Part shown: piece by piece, positions 1-5,618 of the stretch
How positions within the stretch are numbered: position 1 is the stretch's first letter
How the letters are laid out: every line of letters begins with the position of its first letter
Assembly: GCA_012516115.1 (NCBI GenBank)
Contig: JAAYXC010000440.1
Span: forward strand, 1-5,681
Source: Bacillota bacterium
GTDB lineage: Bacteria > Bacillota > UBA4882 > JAAYXC01
DNA: 5,681 nt
Reading direction: 5' to 3'
Position numbers and translations under genes: made by a program
Notes under the pieces: generated by a model
Database searches by the model: none
Told to the model about the DNA's origin: nothing
Seen by the model: the letters and a program-made list of their open reading frames with translations, nothing else

Positions 1-22
1 CTTCCCCACCACCGCAAACCCA

Positions 23-58
23 GTCCCGAAGCCACTTTCAGGGTTTCGGGATTTTTTT
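23..58 (+). terminator. Rho-independent terminator of an upstream gene outside the window
   Basis: CCCGAAGCC at 25-33 can pair with GGTTTCGGG at 42-50 (one G-T pair), leaving an 8-base loop, and is followed at once by A and a run of seven T. The stem can be lengthened outward by T24-A51. The T-run lies on the 3' side in the + direction and there is no matching A-run on the left, so it serves a + strand gene that ends before or at the window edge. Confidence 0.75.
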
Positions 59-61
59 ATT

Positions 62-296
62 CTTGTTTTTCCCTTTACCATTACCGCCAATGGACAGCCA
101 CCCGGCGACCCATAGATCGTTTCTCTCCCCTGGCTTTCGGGTTGCGATTCGTCTTTGCGAGGGAACCATCAATTCCATATTTCGAGGAACATGGCCACTA
201 ACGGATTCGTTTTATCTACGTTTTCCAACCTCGACGGCAGGTCTTTCCTGGCCGGCCGATGTATAAGACCCGCGTGGAGTACGTAGAATAGCCGTG
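62..296. other. Non-coding stretch upstream of ytxC
   Basis: About 235 bases between the first terminator and the ribosome binding site of ytxC. A 67-codon open frame starting at 63 has no ribosome binding site and no recognisable protein features, so I do not call it. I saw no convincing sigma-A promoter. TATAAG at 262-267 has no partner -35 hexamer at the right distance. A forespore or mother-cell sigma promoter for ytxC could lie here but cannot be assigned by eye. Confidence 0.4.
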
Positions 297-314
297 GGGA
301 GGAAGATAGGTTGT

Positions 315-1199
315 ATGGAAATTATTTCCATAGGTACCGACCACCCGGTCGCCGGGATTCGGGCTAATCTGGTCCAAGAAGTCGAGTCGCTTCACGGATA
401 TGGGGTGGTGGCACGTTTTCGGCAAAGCGATCTCGGCCATCATTCTTTCCTACATTGCTATTTAGAAGAAAACGGTCCGGAAAACGGCGAGGGCCGCAAC
501 CGCGTTTTCCGGTATTATTTGGCCAATGCCATTACCGATCTCATCCTCAACGTGATCTCCCGCGAGATGCTCCGGCGGCTTCTCACCCGCGATTATGGTT
601 GTTTTACCGATGAAGAGAGAGAAGAGATCCTCCGCGAGGCCATCGCGTTTCTAGAAGAGCCGGCCAACCCCGCCTTTACTCCTCCCCGGATTATAAGGCG
701 CGATCGCATCCTGGTCCGCGTTCTCCGGTACCTGGAGGAGCACGACCGGTTGATCCTGGAAGGGTTCGTCCGCTTCCAGCTTCAGGACTTCTACACGGAG
801 TTGAAAGAAGCAGCCGACCGAGCGGTGGAACGGTTCCTGGCCCGGCGGGAATACGACGAATTCATCCGCCTGCTCCGGTATCTGGTGGAAATCCAGCCTG
901 CGCGGCTGGAGGAACTCAACGTAAGAGTGGAACAAGACGGGATCTTCGCCCTCCTCGACGAGGAGGGGAGACCGGTCGAACACGAACAGCTCCGGAACCT
1001 CCTTATCGAGACGACCGAGGAGGAGATCGAATACGGGGATCTTCTCTTGAGCGCGCTGGTGACCATCGCTCCGGCCAAGGTGATCCTCCACATCAGGGAA
1101 CCTTTTCCGGTGCTCGAGACGATCAGCAGAGTCTTCGGTCCGCGGATGCTTATCTGTCCGGGTTGTCCGCTTTGTCCCCCGGGCGTCCGGGCGCCTTGA
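315..1199 (+). CDS. ytxC: YtxC-like sporulation protein
   Basis: A 294-residue protein that I recognise as the YtxC family of putative sporulation proteins, found in spore-forming Firmicutes. Its biochemical function is not known. The N-terminus MEIISIGT and the length fit the family. The body is acidic and mostly helical, with Glu/Arg-rich helices such as TDEEREEILREAI and EYDEFIRLLRYLVEIQP. The C-terminus has a C-x2-C-x2-C cluster (C281, C284, C287), which may bind a metal or form disulfides. I see no signal peptide or membrane segment. The ATG at 315 is preferred. An upstream in-frame GTG at 294 has no ribosome binding site, and GGGAGG (297-302) lies 12 bases before the ATG. In related genomes ytxC often precedes thrS; here a tRNA gene follows. 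The family call is from sequence resemblance only. Confidence 0.8.
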   Translation: MEIISIGTDHPVAGIRANLVQEVESLHGYGVVARFRQSDLGHHSFLHCYLEENGPENGEGRNRVFRYYLANAITDLILNVISREMLRRLLTRDYGCFTDEEREEILREAIAFLEEPANPAFTPPRIIRRDRILVRVLRYLEEHDRLILEGFVRFQLQDFYTELKEAADRAVERFLARREYDEFIRLLRYLVEIQPARLEELNVRVEQDGIFALLDEEGRPVEHEQLRNLLIETTEEEIEYGDLLLSALVTIAPAKVILHIREPFPVLETISRVFGPRMLICPGCPLCPPGVRAP

Positions 1200-1224
1200 C
1201 CCACCGGACGGCATATGGTATGAT
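1196..1224 (+). promoter_or_regulatory. Sigma-A promoter of tRNA-Arg
   Basis: TTGACC (1196-1201), a 17-base spacer and TATGAT (1219-1224) form a near-consensus sigma-A promoter. Transcription would start near 1231, about 8 bases before the mature tRNA. The -35 hexamer includes the TGA stop codon of ytxC, so the two genes are packed without any spacer. Confidence 0.75.
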
Positions 1225-1238
1225 GGAATCCGCGAAAA

Positions 1239-1315
1239 GCGCCCGTAGCTCAGCTGGATAGAGTGGCAGGCTTCGAACCTGTAGGTCGGGGGTTCGAATC
1301 CCTCCGGGCGCGCCA
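1239..1315 (+). tRNA. tRNA-Arg (anticodon TCG), CCA encoded
   Basis: Folds as a full cloverleaf. The acceptor GCGCCCG (1239-1245) pairs perfectly with CGGGCGC (1305-1311). The D stem is GCTC (1248-1251) with GAGT (1261-1264). The anticodon stem GCAGG (1266-1270) pairs with CCTGT (1278-1282). The loop CTTCGAA (1271-1277) gives anticodon TCG at 1273-1275, which reads arginine CGN codons. The T arm is GGGGG-TTCGAAT-CCCTC (1288-1304), the discriminator is G1312 and CCA is at 1313-1315. The five-base variable loop marks it as class I. It has its own promoter and terminator and is transcribed as a single tRNA unit. Confidence 0.97.
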
Positions 1316-1327
1316 GAGAGGACGAGG

Positions 1328-1353
1328 GTCTGCGGAAAACCGCAGACTTTTTT
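1328..1353 (+). terminator. Rho-independent terminator of tRNA-Arg
   Basis: GTCTGCGG (1328-1335), loop AAAA and CCGCAGAC (1340-1347) make a perfect 8-bp hairpin followed by six T. It lies 13 bases after the CCA end of the tRNA and would also stop ytxC read-through. Confidence 0.93.
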
Positions 1354-1622
1354 GTTTCGGTGTATAGGCGTAAAGAAGAGACAAATATCTTGCGGTGAAA
1401 TCTCGGCAATAAGCTACGAAGGCTTCGTCTATGGTGATGGGAGAGACTGAAAAGAGTTTTCTGCCATCGGCGGCTAGAAGAGAGGAAAAAAGGATAATTG
1501 TAGAAGGATCACAGTAACACACGGTGGAGGAGCTAGTCGACGGTTACCATGCAGAAGAGCCGTTTATAGATTCATTAGTGGATTTGGATGCTTTCACGAA
1601 GTTCCAGAGAAAATGTAAAATG
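1354..1622. other. AT-richer gap with no recognisable gene
   Basis: About 270 bases between the tRNA terminator and the methyltransferase remnant. By hand count 1381-1500 is about 45% GC and 1561-1620 about 33%, while the neighbouring genes are near 55-60%. Two open stretches exist: one on the - strand at roughly 1350-1522 and one on the + strand at roughly 1524-1620 (it begins VEELVDGYHAEE). Neither has a good ribosome binding site or a family I can name. It could be decayed foreign DNA, possibly the rest of the system the methyltransferase belonged to. Confidence 0.35.
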
Positions 1623-1820
1623 TCATCTTATATAACTCGGTTCTATCTCAAATCCCACACTATGGCGCCCCCAGTTTTTCGCCGCCAGGTTCGTCGTCCC
1701 GGTCTCCATAAAAGGATCGAGCACCGTATCGCCGACGAAAGAAAACATACGGATCAGGCGCTCCGCCAGGGCAAGCGGATAGGGGGCGGGATGCTGCCGC
1801 GTCGAGGCCTCGAGCCTCAA
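1623..1820 (-). pseudogene. C-terminal remnant of a DNA methyltransferase (N6-adenine/N4-cytosine type)
   Basis: About 57 residues match the C-terminal region of type II DNA methyltransferases that carry the SAM-binding motifs after the catalytic motif. HPAPYPLALAERLIRMFS is the typical motif X stretch, TVLDPFMETGTTNLAAK is motif I, and GRHSVGFEIEPSYI is the following strand and helix. The catalytic DPPY/SPPY half and the target-recognition region are missing, and the frame stops at TGA (1623-1625) just where the last helix should continue. In motif I the family's DPF-x-G-x-G-T-T pattern reads DPFMETGTT: the first glycine is Glu39 (GAG at 1704-1706), one base away from Gly. Homology begins around Q9-H10 (near 1795); the preceding residues are junction sequence. 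The only start would be a TTG at 1818-1820 sharing bases with the TGA stop of the flavin reductase gene. This is a dead fragment, not a working enzyme. Confidence 0.82.
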
Positions 1821-2365
1821 CCGACCAATTCCTTCCCGAGCCGGAAGGCCTCTTCTAGGAGTTCTTTTCTTCGCCTGACCGCGCCGAGCTCGTTCAGGCC
1901 GTTTCCGCCCACGATTCCCTTCACTTCAATCCCCATCGCCCCCGCCAGGAACGAGGCCAGGGCTTCGATCACCGCCTTATCGTTCCCGCCGCCTTGGGAG
2001 TATACAACGACGCCGCGCTTGCCGGGCGGTAGGGCGCATCCGACCCCGGGCTTGAAGAAGGCAAAAAGCCGATCGAGAAACAGCTTGGTCTGCGCCGTCA
2101 GATACCCCATGTAAATGGGCGATCCGATCACGATGCCATCCGACCTGAGGAGCGCCTCGTAGAGCAAGGCCATGTCGTCCGTCTGGCGACACCTTCCGTG
2201 TTCCTGGCAGTGGTCGCAAGCTTGGCAGCCCCGGATGTTGAGCTCGTTGAGCCTGTATACCTCCGTGTCTGCCCCGGCCGCAGCGGCCCCGGCCAGCACC
2301 GTCTCAACGAGGATTTCCGTGTTGCCGCCGCGCCTTGGACTACCCACCACACCCATGACCTTCAT
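1817..2365 (-). CDS. NAD(P)H-dependent FMN reductase / iron-sulfur flavoprotein-like protein
   Basis: A 182-residue flavodoxin-fold protein of the NADPH-dependent FMN reductase superfamily, cytoplasmic, expected to bind FMN and transfer electrons. GSPRRGGNTE (residues 8-17) is the FMN phosphate loop after the first strand, and GSPIYMGYLTAQTKLFLDR (81-99) is the second flavin-contact segment and helix. VVVYSQGG (119-126) is a later strand and loop. Four cysteines, C47-x2-C50-x2-C53-x5-C59, match the compact motif that holds a 4Fe-4S cluster in archaeal and clostridial iron-sulfur flavoproteins, so electron transfer between cluster and flavin is plausible. The ATG at 2363-2365 is chosen because GGGAGGAG lies 7 bases upstream. 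Codons further upstream in frame lack a binding site and overlap the likely promoter. The gene appears complete. Physiological partner unknown; azo-, nitro- or quinone-reductase activity or oxygen detoxification are possible. Confidence 0.87.
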   Translation of the reverse strand: MKVMGVVGSPRRGGNTEILVETVLAGAAAAGADTEVYRLNELNIRGCQACDHCQEHGRCRQTDDMALLYEALLRSDGIVIGSPIYMGYLTAQTKLFLDRLFAFFKPGVGCALPPGKRGVVVYSQGGGNDKAVIEALASFLAGAMGIEVKGIVGGNGLNELGAVRRRKELLEEAFRLGKELVG

Positions 2366-2398
2366 GAATTTTCTCCTCCCTTTTAAGATTTGAAGACA

Positions 2399-2428
2399 AA
2401 TATCCATTCGCTTCACCTAAAATAACAA
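2399..2428 (-). promoter_or_regulatory. Candidate promoter of the flavin reductase gene
   Basis: On the - strand TTGTTA (2428-2423), an 18-base spacer and GATATT (2404-2399) are a passable sigma-A pair. Transcription would start near 2391, leaving a leader of about 26 bases that holds the ribosome binding site. The match is moderate, and an overlapping TTGAAT (2433-2428) is an alternative -35. Read-through from the small gene upstream is also possible, because I see no terminator in 2366-2550. Confidence 0.3.
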
Positions 2429-2550
2429 TTCAAGACAGGATTCCCCCTTCCAGGACCTTGGTTATTGCATTTCGCGGGAAGAGCGATCGTTCCTGCCGGG
2501 TGGAAGGCGCGACCATCCGAGTTTGGATATGGAGAGACGACTGGGAAGCT

Positions 2551-2898
2551 TCAAACCCCATCCTCCAATGCCTTCGCCATCAACCTCACCCCATCCAAAA
2601 ACGCCCTCTCCGCCAGGATCATCGTTTCCAGATAGTGCGCCGCCGCCTGCGCTTCGCTGTACTCCAGGAGCATCATTCGGCCTTCCTCGGGCAGCATCTC
2701 CTTCAAACTCTCGTAGAGCCGGGAGGCCCGTTCCCCCTGCCGGCGGTATTCCGCGGAAGCCCTGTACGGATCGACCCTGTCCAGCCGGCGGGCGATGAAC
2801 TCCCGCAGATCCTCAACGAAATCATTATCGGAGGCAGGGGCGTCGCGGGCGGTGAAGAGCGGGGCCGAGGCCGAGAGGAGGGCCAGTTCGTACAACAT
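2551..2898 (-). CDS. Small helical protein of unknown function
   Basis: A 115-residue, charged, almost entirely helical protein. Residues 1-18 are mildly hydrophobic (MLYELALLSASAPLF). A long amphipathic stretch follows: FVEDLREFIARRLD, EYRRQGERASRLYESLKEMLPEEGR and LLEYSEAQAAAHYLETMILAERAFLDGVRLMAKAL in order. The pattern of a short helix pair followed by a C-terminal helix ending in a hydrophobic AFLDGVRLM segment recalls small clostridial proteins such as DUF6809, but I cannot confirm the family. No catalytic residues or cysteines are visible. The ATG at 2896-2898 is chosen. AAAGGGG lies 10 bases upstream, and the longer in-frame start (GTG at 3030) lies within the promoter spacer, before the -10 box, so it cannot be used from that promoter. 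The flavin reductase gene follows on the same strand after 185 bases. Confidence 0.62.
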   Translation of the reverse strand: MLYELALLSASAPLFTARDAPASDNDFVEDLREFIARRLDRVDPYRASAEYRRQGERASRLYESLKEMLPEEGRMMLLEYSEAQAAAHYLETMILAERAFLDGVRLMAKALEDGV

Positions 2899-3020
2899 CT
2901 TTCGAAAACCCCTTTCATATTTTATCAGGTGTACGGACCGGTTTGCGCCCAAGAGGCTTGAATTCTCTACTACGAACGCGCCAAGGGCGTGACCTTCAAG
3001 AGTCCTGGTCTTACAAGAAG

Positions 3021-3049
3021 ATTCTACCACGAACGTATGTTTGGGTCAA
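3021..3049 (-). promoter_or_regulatory. Sigma-A promoter of the small helical protein gene
   Basis: On the - strand TTGACC (3049-3044), a 17-base spacer and TAGAAT (3026-3021) form a good sigma-A promoter with an expected start near 3014. This leaves a leader of about 115 bases before the ATG at 2898. The promoter is divergent from the radical SAM promoter about 80 bases away. Confidence 0.68.
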
Positions 3050-3126
3050 CCTTTGTCCATGTGGATAGTACTGCGCCAGGCTTCCCCCGGCTATATCTTC
3101 TTGCCATCAGTTAAGTGTCTTGCCGC

Positions 3127-3154
3127 TTGACATCTATGAGGCCGGTAGTATAAT
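3127..3154 (+). promoter_or_regulatory. Strong sigma-A promoter of the radical SAM/TetR operon
   Basis: TTGACA (3127-3132) and TATAAT (3149-3154) are both perfect consensus hexamers, spaced by 16 bases. The expected start of transcription is about 3161, the first base of the operator. Such a strong promoter overlapped by an operator suggests a gene that is normally off and switched on strongly. Confidence 0.88.
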
Positions 3155-3156
3155 TA

Positions 3157-3195
3157 AAACTGACCAATAGTCATTAAATGATCAATGGTCAGTTT
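3157..3195. promoter_or_regulatory. Tandem TetR-type operator (two 13-bp palindromes)
   Basis: Two copies of a 13-bp palindrome, TGACCAATAGTCA (3161-3173) and TGATCAATGGTCA (3179-3191), each differ by one base from the ideal palindrome TGACCAATGGTCA. They start 18 bp apart. Together they make a 39-bp imperfect inverted repeat centred on A3176, with 16 of 19 positions paired (outer arms AAACTGACCA and TGGTCAGTTT). The position, from the predicted transcription start onward, fits repression by the TetR-family protein encoded second in the operon. That the two belong together is inferred from position and symmetry. Confidence 0.72.
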
Positions 3196-3244
3196 AAATC
3201 TCATGTCCAGTTATCTTTATAATTCGGAGAGAGGGGTATGGTCG

Positions 3245-4654
3245 ATGGCGTTCGCTATGGCGCGCAAGGTCTTGGGGGAGGCCGTCTTCAAACAGGGGTT
3301 GAACTATCTGGTGCATGATCCGGAGAAGAACCTGGTGCAGTTGGCCAAATGGGGCGCGCGGATCGCCCGGGCGGAACAGCACAAGCGTACGGCCGAAAAA
3401 TTAGCCGAAATTCTGGGGGATGAAGACAATAACTGGCGGCGGCTCGTGCTCAATCAATTACGGCAGGTTTCACCGCGGGTGCGGGAAAGGCTTGTGCTGA
3501 ACTTTTTTGTGAATGCCGCCCTTATCGGGATTCCTTATAGCCAGGAATTGGAGAAGAAATTGGGGGTACATATACCCTGGGCCATGTTGATCGACCCCAC
3601 CGGCCGTTGCAACCTTCGCTGCAAGGGTTGCTGGGCCGCGGAATACGATCGGTCCAAAGACATGGATCTCGAGACGCTGGATCGGATCATCACCGAAGCC
3701 GAGAACCTCGGCATCCATTTCATCGTGGTCTCCGGCGGTGAACCCACCATACGCATGAACGATCTCATCACCCTGGCGGGTAAGCATGAGGAGTCGGCCT
3801 TCCATGTCTTTACCAATGGGACGCTCCTGGACAAAAATGCGGCCAGAACCTTTGCCGAACTCGGCAACGTCACCTTCGCCATCAGCCTGGAAGGCTTCGA
3901 GGAGACGACAGACCGTCGCCGGGGCCCCGGGGTTTACGCCCGGATCATGCGCGCCATGGATAACCTGCGCGAGGCGGGGGTGCTCTTCGGCTTCTCCGCC
4001 ACCTACACGAGGGAGAACGCCAACGAGATCGGGAGTGAGCCTTTCATCAACCTGATGGTGGAGAAAGGTTGTGCGTACGGCTGGCTCTTCACCTACGTCC
4101 CGGTGGGCGGCGCCGGGGCCGATCTGGAGTATATGGCCACGCCAGAGCAACGCGCCACCATGTATCGGACGGTGCGCCGCTGGCGGCAGGAAAAACCGAT
4201 CTTCGTAGCGGATTTCTGGAACGATGGCCCGGCGGTGGGCGGCTGCATTGCGGGCGGCCGCAGTTATTTCCATATCAACGCCATGGGTGACGTAGAGCCG
4301 TGCGCTTTTGTGCATTTCGCCAACGTCAATATCAAGAACACCACCTTGCTGGAGGCGCTATCCTGCCCCCTCTTCCGCACCTTCCAAGCCAATCAGCCTT
4401 TCAACCACAACCTCCTCCGGCCATGCCCGATCATCGATAATCCGCAGATGTTGGAGAAGATCGTGGCCGAGAGCGGCGCTTATTCCACCGAAGCAGGTCG
4501 GGTTTCCGCCGGACAACTCTGCCGGCCACTTTATGGTTATGCGACCGCCTGGGGAGAGATTGCCGATCGTCTCTGGGCGGCTCAGGAACAGACGGTCCCA
4601 TCAAAAGATAAAGGGATGAGAAGAGACAGGAAATGGCCGGCCTTCGGCGAATAA
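3245..4654 (+). CDS. Radical SAM enzyme with cysteine-rich SPASM-like C-terminus
   Basis: A 469-residue radical SAM superfamily protein. C122-x3-C126-x2-C129 (RCNLRCKGCW) binds the 4Fe-4S cluster that cleaves S-adenosylmethionine, and SGGEP (163-167) is the SAM-amino-group motif. FTNGTLL (189-195), ISLEG (213-217) and the following strands complete the barrel. Residues 1-115 form a helical N-terminal domain with a hydrophobic stretch near 83-98 (LVLNFFVNAALIGIPY). The C-terminal part has C334, then GDVEPC ending at C353, C374, C394 (RPCPIIDNP) and C426, spaced like a SPASM or twitch domain holding auxiliary Fe-S clusters. The substrate is unknown. ATG 3245 is chosen because GGAGAGAGGGG (3226-3236) ends 8 bases upstream. 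In-frame ATGs at 3185 and 3203 lack a binding site, and the first lies inside the operator. It is the first gene of an operon with a TetR-family repressor 61 bases downstream. No peptide precursor gene is seen nearby, so a peptide-maturase role is not favoured. Confidence 0.88.
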   Translation: MAFAMARKVLGEAVFKQGLNYLVHDPEKNLVQLAKWGARIARAEQHKRTAEKLAEILGDEDNNWRRLVLNQLRQVSPRVRERLVLNFFVNAALIGIPYSQELEKKLGVHIPWAMLIDPTGRCNLRCKGCWAAEYDRSKDMDLETLDRIITEAENLGIHFIVVSGGEPTIRMNDLITLAGKHEESAFHVFTNGTLLDKNAARTFAELGNVTFAISLEGFEETTDRRRGPGVYARIMRAMDNLREAGVLFGFSATYTRENANEIGSEPFINLMVEKGCAYGWLFTYVPVGGAGADLEYMATPEQRATMYRTVRRWRQEKPIFVADFWNDGPAVGGCIAGGRSYFHINAMGDVEPCAFVHFANVNIKNTTLLEALSCPLFRTFQANQPFNHNLLRPCPIIDNPQMLEKIVAESGAYSTEAGRVSAGQLCRPLYGYATAWGEIADRLWAAQEQTVPSKDKGMRRDRKWPAFGE

Positions 4655-4715
4655 ATAAACATTTTCATGGCCAGAACCTATCGCGAAGCATATGTCGCTG
4701 GAAGGCAGGGGATCT

Positions 4716-5345
4716 ATGGGAACAAAAGAGAGACGTGCCCGGGAAAAGGCGGCCCGTAAGGAACAGGTCTTGCAGGCCGCCCGGGAAGTCTTTGCCTGGA
4801 AAGGATTTGAAGGTGCCACTGTGGAGGAGATCGCCGCACGCGCCGAATTAAGCAAGGGCGCTGTTTACCTTTACTTCCGGAGCAAGGAAGAGATCTTCCT
4901 CTCCATGTGGCGGTCAACCGTGGACTTCTTCGTGGAGCAAGCGGAACAGGCCTTGAACTTGACTGGCGGCCTGGTGGCCCGTTTTGCCGCCTTACTCGAC
5001 GTCTATATCGGGTTGCTCCGGCTTTACCCGGATTTTATCGAGGCCATCCTCAACTGGAAGCACGGCGACCTCAAGGAGAAAGTTTCGGCCGAGACCTATG
5101 AAGCGGTGGTCGTCCGATGCCTTCACGTCCACGCCTCCCTCCTCAAAGTATTGGAGGACGGCATGCGGGAGGGTCTCTTTCGCCGCGTTGATGCCCCTTC
5201 TTTCATCACTATGATCCTGGGGGCCTTCAACGGCGTTTTACTCATGCTCAAGAACCCCGAGCACCAAAAGATGGCCCTGCGCTCCCAAGACGAAGTCTAC
5301 TCCTTCATGCGCGATTACTTTTTGACAACTCTCCTTGTGAAATGA
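4716..5345 (+). CDS. TetR/AcrR-family transcriptional repressor
   Basis: A 209-residue DNA-binding regulator of the usual TetR length. Residues 1-15 are a basic arm. Helix 1 is VLQAAREVFAWKG (18-30), and the helix-turn-helix is TVEEIAARAELSKGAVYLYF (35-54) with the typical SKEEIF ending. Residues 60-205 form the helical ligand-binding and dimerisation domain, with hydrophobic helices such as VARFAALLDVYIGLLRLYPDF and SFITMILGAFNGVLLML expected to line a pocket for a small, probably hydrophobic ligand that I cannot identify. The ATG at 4716 is preferred over the in-frame ATG at 4692, because GGAAGG (4700-4705) and AGGGG (4707-4711) lie just before it and nothing lies before the other. Cotranscribed with the radical SAM gene, it very likely binds the tandem operator at 3157-3195 and represses its own operon. 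No clear terminator follows. Confidence 0.92.
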   Translation: MGTKERRAREKAARKEQVLQAAREVFAWKGFEGATVEEIAARAELSKGAVYLYFRSKEEIFLSMWRSTVDFFVEQAEQALNLTGGLVARFAALLDVYIGLLRLYPDFIEAILNWKHGDLKEKVSAETYEAVVVRCLHVHASLLKVLEDGMREGLFRRVDAPSFITMILGAFNGVLLMLKNPEHQKMALRSQDEVYSFMRDYFLTTLLVK

Positions 5346-5618
5346 CCGGCCAGACCGTTGAGCTAGCTCACGCAGTCACCGGCGTGTGGGCGGTTTCGAT
5401 AACGGCTCCGCTTCCCACCGGATTCCTGGGAGATAAACGCCGAGCCCTGTCGGATGCTCGGCCATTTGAGCCGGCGTTTCGTTCGGTCCTATCCCATCCA
5501 ATTCAAAGGTACGATCTGGGGGCCATCCTCGGCTCGGGAGCCCTCCCCAGAGTTCGTATGAACAATCTCACACTTATCAGGTTCAGGCTCCTTGCCCATA
5601 TCTATGCCTCGCTGTAAT
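5346..5618. other. Intergenic region with two long inverted repeats
   Basis: About 270 bases with no confident gene. A 12-bp perfect palindrome TGAGCTAGCTCA lies at 5359-5370. AAACGCCG (5435-5442) pairs with CGGCGTTT (5472-5479) around a 29-base loop that can form a small inner stem, GCTC (5456-5459) with GAGC (5468-5471). TACGA (5510-5514) plus CTGGGG (5516-5521) pair with CCCCAG (5545-5550) plus TCGTA (5554-5558), with an inner GGCT-CGGG-AGCC hairpin at 5531-5542. None has a T-run, so they are not standard terminators. They could belong to a structured RNA or a mobile-element end. Confidence 0.45.
5489..5599 (-). CDS. Possible 36-residue small open reading frame
   Basis: Starts at ATG (5599-5597), with GCGAGG ending 7 bases upstream, and encodes a mostly charged peptide beginning MGKEPEPDKCEIVH. 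It starts 19 bases after the stop of the partial frame at the window edge. It overlaps the large hairpin at 5510-5558, which argues that structure rather than coding shapes this sequence. No family is recognised. Listed for completeness with low confidence. Confidence 0.15.
   Translation of the reverse strand: MGKEPEPDKCEIVHTNSGEGSRAEDGPQIVPLNWMG

Noticed and set aside
63..266. A 67-codon + strand open frame after the first terminator
   Set aside because: No ribosome binding site and no protein-like pattern.
651..1522. Long - strand open frames crossing the tRNA gene
   Set aside because: Their sequence contains phrases such as EGFEPPTYRFEA and RRDSNPRPTGSKP, which are the well-known false translations of antisense tRNA genes. 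The rest is antisense to ytxC.
1524..2114. A 196-codon + strand open frame
   Set aside because: Most of it is antisense to the methyltransferase remnant and the flavin reductase, both of which have clear homology on the - strand. It is Pro/Arg/Ser-rich in the way of shadow frames. Only its first 33 codons are free, and they match nothing I know.
2460..2520. Possible terminator between the small helical gene and the flavin reductase gene
   Set aside because: Only weak dyads such as GGAA/TTCC around GCGATCG were found and none has a T-run on the - strand.
2458..2961. A 167-codon + strand open frame
   Set aside because: It is antisense to the small helical protein, has no ribosome binding site and its composition (His, Arg, Pro) is typical of a shadow.
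3185..3244. A 20-residue N-terminal extension of the radical SAM protein
   Set aside because: The ATG at 3185 is inside the second operator palindrome and has no ribosome binding site, while ATG 3245 has a strong one at the right distance.
3470..4315. A 281-codon - strand open frame
   Set aside because: It is fully antisense to the radical SAM barrel, whose motifs are unmistakable. It results from the GC-rich codon bias.
5342..5617. A 91-codon + strand open frame overlapping the TetR-family stop
   Set aside because: Although it overlaps the stop in a coupling-like way, its sequence has no recognisable domain, odd composition and is dominated by the inverted repeats.
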